A stretch of DNA of 64,000 nucleotides from NCBI GenBank assembly GCA_016946835.1, contig JACVTC010000047.1, forward strand, positions 647,001 through 711,000. The letters run 5' to 3'. Under the pieces are notes generated by a model. It made no database searches. It was not told the origin of the DNA and saw only the letters and a list, made by a program, of their open reading frames with translations. Below, one piece after another: positions 56,991 through 64,000 of this stretch. Source of the DNA: Neocallimastix lanati (nom. inval.). Lineage: Eukaryota > Neocallimastigomycota > Neocallimastigomycetes > Neocallimastigales > Neocallimastigaceae. Both the position numbers and the translations under genes were made by a program. Every line of letters begins with the position of its first letter. Within the stretch, counting starts at the first letter, position 1.

Positions 56991-58538
56991 TTTCAATATG
57001 CCTCTTTTACATAATGAAAGCATGTATTTAATGTATTGAAATATGTATGATCCATTAAATGTATTTTATATGTATAAATATCATTAAAATATGTAGTATT
57101 AAAAAAAAAATCTTTAACTTCAAAAATAAAGTTAGGAAATAAATAAAACATTGAGATTTTTAATAAAATATAAAAAAATATTTCAAATAAAAAAATCTTT
57201 AAACTAAATTTGACATTTAATTAAAATTATTTATTTATTATTATATTTATAAATTTATTTATTAAAATTTTAAAACGCCATATTTTCGGAAATGCAACTA
57301 TATGAATTGCAATACACCAAATATTTATTTATTTATTTATTATTATTAATTTATTTATTATTTATTTATTTTTTAAAATGTAAAATAAATTTTAAAATAA
57401 TGTGGCGTTGAATTATTTTTTATACTAGACATTTTCCGAAATACTCAATTTCCAAAATACACTATTCCCAAACGTATTATATAAAATTAATGTATTAGCT
57501 GCACATAAAGATATAAAAAATATGTAATTTGTTATAAATAAAATTGTCATAATTATAAAATATAAATTACTGATTTTTAACAGATTAAGAGTTTTATTTG
57601 ACACTTAAAAGTAATTCTTTGAAAATGAACAAATTATTAGATATAATATAATATCAAGGAAAATAAATTGTAATCTTAAATAATTATAAAAGAAGTCATT
57701 ATTTCAATTTTTAGAAATAATAATAATATTATTGTTTGAAACTGAAGATGAGTGATAAACATTTTAAAGCTAAAAAAAAAAACGCATAAACTTCATAATA
57801 GATAATAAAAGAAGTACCATAAGATAAAATAAAATACTAAGCAATGATATAAAACAAATATGTGTAGTAACATATTTGTATATTTAATAATAATAATTAA
57901 ATATTAAATTTATATCTTTTTGATAATAATTATTTTATTTTATTATATTTCAATATGTATTATTATAATTATAATAATTATAATACTTTAATTCATAAAA
58001 AATTAATGTTCAATATATTATATATATTAGAATATATAATTAATAAATTACCTATTTCTTATAAATAGATTAAATTATTTATATTAGAAATAGAGGACTC
58101 TTGTAAATTAAGAATTAAAATTATTATTTTAATTGCACGAATATTATGATTTTATTGATAGATTTTACTAAACAACCATTATTTAAAAAAACCCACTGCT
58201 TATAAATTATTGCTCATAAAAGTCCCGCATATCAGCAAGAAAATTATATGACCTAAAGAAATTTATAGACTCTAAACATATTTATAGCTATGAAAATAAA
58301 TATTAATAATTTTTTATCATAAATATATTAATAAAATTGACAAAATATAAAACAAAATTAATAGATTAATTTCAATTAACTATAAATAGTTCGTTAAAAA
58401 TTTAATGTAAAATATCCTGTTTTTCACTATTTTTGAAATTAACTCTTAATATTTATTAATTAAAAAATTTTTAAATATTTTTTCGTATTTTTTAATTTAA
58501 TTGATTATTTGTGTATCATTAATATATATCTTGTATAG
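56991..58538. other. AT-rich spacer with an inverted-repeat pair
   Basis: No gene is seen. AACGCCA (57274-57280) and TTTTCGGAAATG nearby recur inverted as TGGCGTT (57403-57409) and CATTTTCCGAAA (57430-57441), enclosing TTTA repeats. This could be a small decayed inverted-repeat element. Confidence 0.4.
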
Positions 58539-59760
58539 GAAATATTATTTCTATTAATTTATTTGAAGGTATGAATGGTAGTTCTTAAGGTCAAGGTACT
58601 ATTTTATTTGAAACAGTTCAAGATGTCAAAAATGTTATTGCAAAGTTTAATCAGTATGAATGGGGAGGTAGAAAATAGAAGTTAGAGAGGTAAATATTTA
58701 AATTATTGCTATTATTGTAATAATTATAATTAAAGCATTAATAATATATATATTTCTTCTTTAATAATAATTATATTATTATTAAAGCATTAATAATAAT
58801 ATAATTATTATTATTATAATTATTATTGTTATAATTATTATTATTATAATTCATTATTATTGTTATATATTATAAAAAAAGGACTGTTTTGTTAATCAAG
58901 TACAAGTTCTTTCAAATAAATTAAATAATAAAGTAGTAAATATTTCAACAAAAAAACCTGAAGATGACAAAACTACTGAAGATAAGCTTGAAACCAAGTC
59001 AGAGGAAGAAAAAAAATTATGTGAAGCGATAACTGAAAGTAAGAAAGAAGAAATAACTACTGAAACTACAACTACACAATCCAAATCAATTAAAAATGAA
59101 AAAAATTTGTAAGAAAGATTATTATTTTTATTTTTATTTTTCATGTTTTTTGTAAAAAATATAAATGTAGAAATAAATATTAATTGATTAATTAATTAAA
59201 TATAAATTGCCTATTAATGTATAATATTATTTCTTGATAACTATTAGCTGGACAGAAAAGAAAACGTGAAGATGATAATGAAGAAATTAGTAAGAAGAAA
59301 GCAAATCTAGGAGAAGATGCTAAATTTAAAAAAGAAGATAAAACTAGTGAAAACTCTGATACAAAAATGAAAGGTACAGAGGAAACTAAGGAATCATTAA
59401 ACATAAAAACTAATGAAGCTTCTAAAGCAGCTTCAAAAAAAAAAAAGGAAACTGTTAAGTTGAAGAAAAAAAAAAAGAAAACAAAAAAGAAGACGAAAAG
59501 ATTGAGGAAAATAAATTGAAGAAAAAAAAGAAGAAAACAAAAAAGAAGACGAAAAGATTGAGGAAAATGAAGGTTTTAAGAAGTCAGATGATGAATCTAA
59601 AGAAGAAGAAGAAGAAGAAGAAGAAGAAAAAGAAAAAGAAGAAGAAAAAGAAGAAGAGAAAATGGAAGTGATAATAAATTTAATAACAAAAATACTGAAT
59701 ATCAATCATCTGAAACTTTAAATGAAATAGCAAACTTTGAAGAGGAGGAATCAACTTAAA
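58539..59760 (+). pseudogene. Decayed RRM-type RNA-binding protein gene
   Basis: An exon-like block after a TATAG acceptor (58539) reads as half an RRM: NIISINLFEGMNGSS, stop, GQGTILFETVQDVKNVIAKF then NQYEWGGRK. RNP1-like spacing is kept, but TAA at 58586-58588 replaces a Lys/Arg codon, and one base appears lost near 58674 (AAATAGAAGTT). Bases 58690-58880 look like an intron. Then Glu/Lys-rich frames follow at 58881-59110 (DCFVNQVQVLSNKLNNK..) and 59248-59760 (AGQKRKREDDNEE..). The last contains a duplicated 51-nt Lys/Glu unit (about 59463-59566) and a GAA/GAAGAA run, and the frame breaks there. A formerly nucleic-acid-binding nuclear protein is inferred; as written it is not translatable. 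Confidence 0.6.
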
Positions 59761-59879
59761 AAAGTGATGAATTGCTGAATTAACTGAACAAGAGGAAAAC
59801 GTTAAAGTAATATATTAAAAAAGATCGATTTAATTAATATTTTATTTTAAATTATTAATAGAATCATTTTATAAATAAT

Positions 59880-60400
59880 ATTATTTATTATTAATATATT
59901 TGGAATGATGATTTTGGGAAATCATCATTCCAAATACGATTGATTAAGGCTTTGAGACATTTAAAGCCAGATGAAATATTACTATTATTATCACTTGATT
60001 CTTCTGAATTATCTTTACAAAATCAAAACTTTGAAGAATTCCATTGGAATCCTATCAGGACCACAAGCTTTAAAGTTAAGAGTAGATGAGATTGTTTCGC
60101 TAATTTCTTCATCTCTAATACCTTGGTTAATATTCCATTCTTGCTGCCTTGGACTTCCCAAATTCCTTAGTGCACCAGAATCTTTCTAGTAATCTTTAGA
60201 AAGACTATGACCTGAAGAATCCGACCCTAAGAATTTATAATGAGAATGCCAAGCTTTTAATTTTTCATCAGTGGAAGAAACAAATATATTATTATTATTT
60301 ATTTTTGCATTCTTTTTACCCATCTCCATGCTTTCCTATTATCCTTTTTAAGAGCTAACGAACATCCAATTTTAATCCAATATAAATATTCTTTTTTCCT
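59880..60400 (-). pseudogene. LINE-type reverse transcriptase relic
   Basis: On the minus strand, broken frames read AWRWVKRMQK, a segment like ISETISS followed by KACGPDRIPMEFFKV (60020-60080) and, after a shift, SSGFKCLKALINRIW. The pattern K-[AP]-x-GPDxIPxEFxK followed by LxxLxNxIW is the start of the RT domain of non-LTR (LINE) elements. Stops and shifts show it is dead. A perfect 18-bp hairpin (59897-59936) sits at its C-terminal side. Confidence 0.6.
59897..59936. repeat. Perfect 18-bp inverted repeat with TGGG loop
   Basis: TATTTGGAATGATGATTT is followed by TGGG and its exact reverse complement. There are no mismatches. Confidence 0.9.
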
Positions 60401-60945
60401 AAAAAAAAAAAAAATTAAAAATAAATAATATATTTGTATTATTATTATTTTTTTATTATTATGGAAGAATGAAAAAAAAAAAAAAAAAAGTATATAAAAT
60501 ATAAAATATATTTGTAAAATATATTTGTATTTTTAATGATACTTCTTGTTAAAAATACAAATATTATAAATAATCAAATAAAATGAATATTTATTATTAT
60601 TTTTACTATTTGATAATGATAATTTTATTATTATTTTAATTTATAGTATTTTAATTTATAGAATAATAAAAAAAAAAATTTTTTTTTCTTATATAAATAC
60701 ATAATTTTTTATTTTTATTTTTATTTGTTTTATTATTATTATTATTATTATTATATATAATATATATGTTTAATATTAAACAAAAATATAATTTTATTTT
60801 TACTATTTAAAAAATTTTATTATTGAAGAAAAATATTTATAATTTATGAAATTTACTAATTTTAATTTTCATTCTAATCTACTTTATTATTATTTTTCTT
60901 TATTTTATTTCTTTATTTTTTTTTAATTAATAATTATTAAAAAAT
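60401..60945. other. AT-rich spacer
   Basis: No gene is seen. A/T homopolymers and ATT repeats near 60733-60752; downstream flank of the aminotransferase gene. Confidence 0.6.
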
Positions 60946-61875
60946 TTATAATTTGTCTTCTAAATATTTAATAGATTTTCCAATAATGTTAACGGCACAA
61001 TCAATTTCTTCCTTTGTAATAATAAGTGGTGGTAGAAGACGTAAAGTATTCATACCACAGGTAATAACTAATAAACCTTGTTGACGACAAACATCGGCAA
61101 CAGCTGCTGGAGTAACCTTTTCATCTAAAGCAACACCAATCATTAAACCTAAACCACGAACTTCTTTAACAATCTTACTACCTTTAGTAGCTTCAAGAAG
61201 TCCTTTCTTTAAATAATCACCCTTTTCACGAATTTCAGCTAAAAACTCTGGCTTATTAATGGTACTGAAAACAGCAGCACCAACATGAGTAGCTAAGGAG
61301 TTACCACCAAAAGTAGTACCGTGATCTCCTGGCTTAATAGTTTTAGCAACCTTTTCAGATAAAATGGTAGCACCAATTGGAATACCTCCACCAAGTGGTT
61401 TTGCTAAAGTGAAGATATCTGGAGTAATATCATAGTATTGATGAGCATATAATTTACCAGTACGACCAAGACCAGTTTGAATTTCATCAATAATTAAAAG
61501 AGCATTAACTTCATCACATCTCTTTCTAATATATTGAATGAATTCCTTGTTAGCTGGAGTTAAACCTCCTTCACCTTGAACACATTCAACAATAACACCA
61601 CAAACATTTTCATCAATGTTTTTCTTTGCAGCTTCAATATCGTTGTATGGAGAGTATTTGAATCCTGGTAATAATGGAGTGAATGGATCTTGGTATTTTG
61701 GGTTTGGGGTCGCAGATAAAGCACCTAAAGAACGACCGTGGAAAGCATGATTGAATGATAAAATAACATTTTTGTTTTGAGAAATAGTTTTACCATATCT
61801 TCTAGCGAATTTAATAGCAGCTATTTTTTTATTTTATTTATTTTTTATTTTATAAATTTTATATATTTAAATCAT

Positions 61876-61913
<38 letters not shown>

Positions 61914-62830
61914 TAGAAATAATATAAATTTATTAATAATTGTATTTATTTATTTTATTTAAAATTAATATTATTATAAAATTATGTATTAATTTTTTTT
62001 TTAAAAAAAAAAAATAATAATATAATATATTCATGGTTATTTACGACGATGTTTATTACTTAATATAATTAATTTAAAGTTAAATTTTACCTTCATTAGC
62101 TTCAGTACCAGAATTACCAAAGAAAACTTTAGCACCATCAGCAAATTTACCCTTCTTTTCTAAACTTTCAACAATTAGCTTAGCTAATTTAGCTGGATTT
62201 TCATTATGATATAAGTTACTAACATGAATAATCTTTGTAGCTTGTTCCTTAATAGCATTAATGATAATAGGATTGTTATGGCCAAGACTATTAACAGCAA
62301 TACCGGAAGCAAAATCAAGATATTTACGTTCTGCAGTATCATAAATATAAGCACCTTCGGCATGGTTGAAGATAATATTTGGTCTTCCATATAAAGGAAG
62401 AAGGTATTTAGAATCGTCATTTAGCTTTTCTAGGGTACCCTTAGCAGTATCATTATCGGCATGAGTAGCCTTTCAATATAAAATAATTATAAAAATATTA
62501 ATTATTATATATTTTATATGATAATTATATTGAATATATTGTATTTTATTAAATTTTATATTCTAGTTTAAAAATACCTCAATGGTAACATTCTTACTGG
62601 ACATAGTGGAATATTTTAAGTTTTGAATCTAAAATTTTTTGTAATAATTATTAAAATTAAGATTAAATAATTCCTTGTTTACTCATTTATTATTTATTTC
62701 AAATATCTAATATTATATTTACTTTATTTAAAGAAATTTTATTAAATGAAGAAAGAGTTCTTGATGAAACTGGAATTAAAAATTTACTAATTTGATTAGA
62801 TTTAGTTAAAGTTTGTGATAAGAAACTCAT
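60946..62830 (-). CDS. ARG8: Acetylornithine aminotransferase, organelle-targeted, four exons
   Basis: Exons 62830-62723, 62628-62578, 62469-62091 and 61820-60946 join in frame to 470 residues; introns 94, 108 and 270 nt, GT..AG, the last with an A/T homopolymer. It is a class-III PLP transaminase that makes N-acetylornithine from N-acetylglutamate semialdehyde in arginine synthesis. Visible: YLDFASGIAVNSLGH, FFGNSGTEANEAAIKFAR, HGRSLGALSATPNPKYQ, VQGEGG, IIDEIQTGLGRTG and the PLP-binding Lys in LAKPLGGG near 320; the C-terminus is GMNTLRLLPPLIITKEEID. The HGRSLGALSATPNPKYQ block separates it from ornithine and GABA aminotransferases. About 48 N-terminal residues (MSFLSQTLTK.., R/K/S-rich, no acidic residue) look like a matrix presequence, presumably hydrogenosomal if this is a gut fungus. 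A second in-frame Met (STMSSK) could give a cytosolic form. Codons are more C/G-rich at third positions than in neighbours, suggesting high expression. Confidence 0.93.
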
Positions 62831-64000
62831 TTTTTATTCTACACTATAAAATTTAAAGAATTTTATCTTCGAAAAAAGAAAGTGTATTTTTTTAAGTATT
62901 TAAAAAAAATTACATATAAAAAAATTCAAAGAATATAAATAAACAAAATAATTAGTATAAAAGTATTTATATTATATTTATATTATTATTATTTAATTAT
63001 TATTATTTATATTACTATTATTTATATATTATTTATATTATTATTCCAATTTTTTTTTTTTTTTTGATTTACAGTTTTATAAAAAAAAATGTTATTTTTA
63101 ATAAAATGGACCTTGATATTATTAAATTTAATTTTATTATATATTTATTAATTTTATAAAATACATACATATAGTCTATATTATTTTAATAAAAATAAAT
63201 TTACCTTTCAAAATTTTCTCCTATTAAATAGATAGAAAAAATTAACAAAATATTATAATATTAAAATTTTATAGAATTGTTTGTAAAGAAATATAAAGAT
63301 TTATTTCTTTAATTGATTTTTATATAAAATTTTTTGAAAGAATTTTTAAATTTTCTTGATTGGTTAGATTTATGATTAAAACAAATTTTCCATTATTGTA
63401 TAATCAATAATATTAATATTTATAAAATTTTTAAAAAAAAAAAATTTTATATTATAAAATTTGAAAATTATATATATTTAATATAATATTATTTAATTTT
63501 ATATTGATATACTAAAATAATAGAAAAGATTCATTTACTCTTATGTTTTAAAATTATTATTCATTATAAATGAATAAGTATTATATAAAATATAAAATAT
63601 AAAATACTAAAATGTCATTAATACTAGTTTTATTTAAAAAATAAATTAATAATAAAAAAGTCAAAGTTTTAATTAATTTATATTATCCTATTGATTTTAA
63701 TTTAATAATATGTTACATAATTTTTTTTTTTAAAAATTTTTTCAATTTTTTTTGTCTTCACAATAAGTTCAAAATGTATCATTTGAAAAAATAAAAAGTA
63801 TATTGTTTTTAAAGATTGATCAATAAGATGAAGTATAAAAAGTTTATTATATTTCAAAAAAAATATTCATAATAATTAATTAACCAGATTATAAAAGACC
63901 CCGTGAAAGATTGCTGATTTGATAATGGAAAAAAATTTATTATAAATCTCTAATCTTTATATTATTAATTATACAAAATCTATTGGATAATTAAAAATTT
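62831..64000. other. Upstream flank of ARG8 and AT-rich spacer
   Basis: No supported gene. Homopolymer runs at 63048-63065 and 63722-63731. A slightly GC-richer stretch at 63895-63930 has no clear ORF or RNA. Confidence 0.55.

Noticed and set aside
58896-59705. Minus-strand Ser/Phe-rich frames
   Set aside because: They are reverse shadows of the Lys/Glu-rich plus-strand tail.
63890-63935. GC-richer segment near the right edge as an RNA gene
   Set aside because: No stem pattern or promoter box; too little sequence.

Overview
The window is extremely AT-rich eukaryotic DNA. Short GT..AG introns (about 80-270 nt), asparagine-rich proteins encoded by AAT runs, very long A/T homopolymers, a fungal chitin-synthase export chaperone (CHS7 family) and Ty3/gypsy and Ty1/copia retrotransposons together point to a fungus. 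The best fit is an anaerobic gut fungus (Neocallimastigomycota); this is inferred from composition and gene style, not from a marker gene.

Bases 1-23,480 are a four-deep nest of LTR retrotransposons. The oldest layer is a Ty1/copia element on the minus strand (20,501-23,277). Next to it is a two-ORF Ty3/gypsy element ('element 1', 1-5,319; its left end lies outside the window). A second two-ORF Ty3/gypsy element of the same lineage ('element 3') occupies 5,324-20,500. It has LTRs of about 1.05 kb that differ by one base by eye, and a TTAT target duplication. A self-priming, Tf1-like chromovirus ('element 2', 7,663-14,678) sits inside the gag gene of element 3, flanked by GATAT duplications. 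Removing it restores the gag frame. Element 3 has a highly structured 5' leader that includes three copies of a covarying hairpin.

Bases 23,500-48,000 hold four host genes, all on the minus strand: a lysine/asparagine-rich, probably nuclear protein with SUMO-interaction-like motifs (24,350-28,201); a nitrilase-family omega-amidase-like enzyme (30,449-31,753); a three-exon PAS-domain kinase with eIF2-alpha-kinase hallmarks (32,900-38,277); and a six-exon CHS7-like chaperone (43,973-45,779). They are separated by long AT-only spacers.

Bases 48,800-64,000 hold a decayed copia element, an eight-exon NAPE-PLD-like metallo-beta-lactamase gene (53,031-55,160) with a relic copy of its fourth exon upstream, a decayed chromovirus, a decayed RRM gene, a LINE reverse-transcriptase relic, and a four-exon acetylornithine aminotransferase gene (60,946-62,830) with an organelle-type presequence. 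The host genes are functionally unrelated (stress translation control, cell-wall export, arginine synthesis, amide hydrolysis). Nothing suggests a gene cluster.

The most notable items are the PAS/eIF2-kinase fusion, the covarying leader hairpins of element 3, the 11-nt self-primer of element 2, and the different gag-pol junctions of elements 1 and 3.
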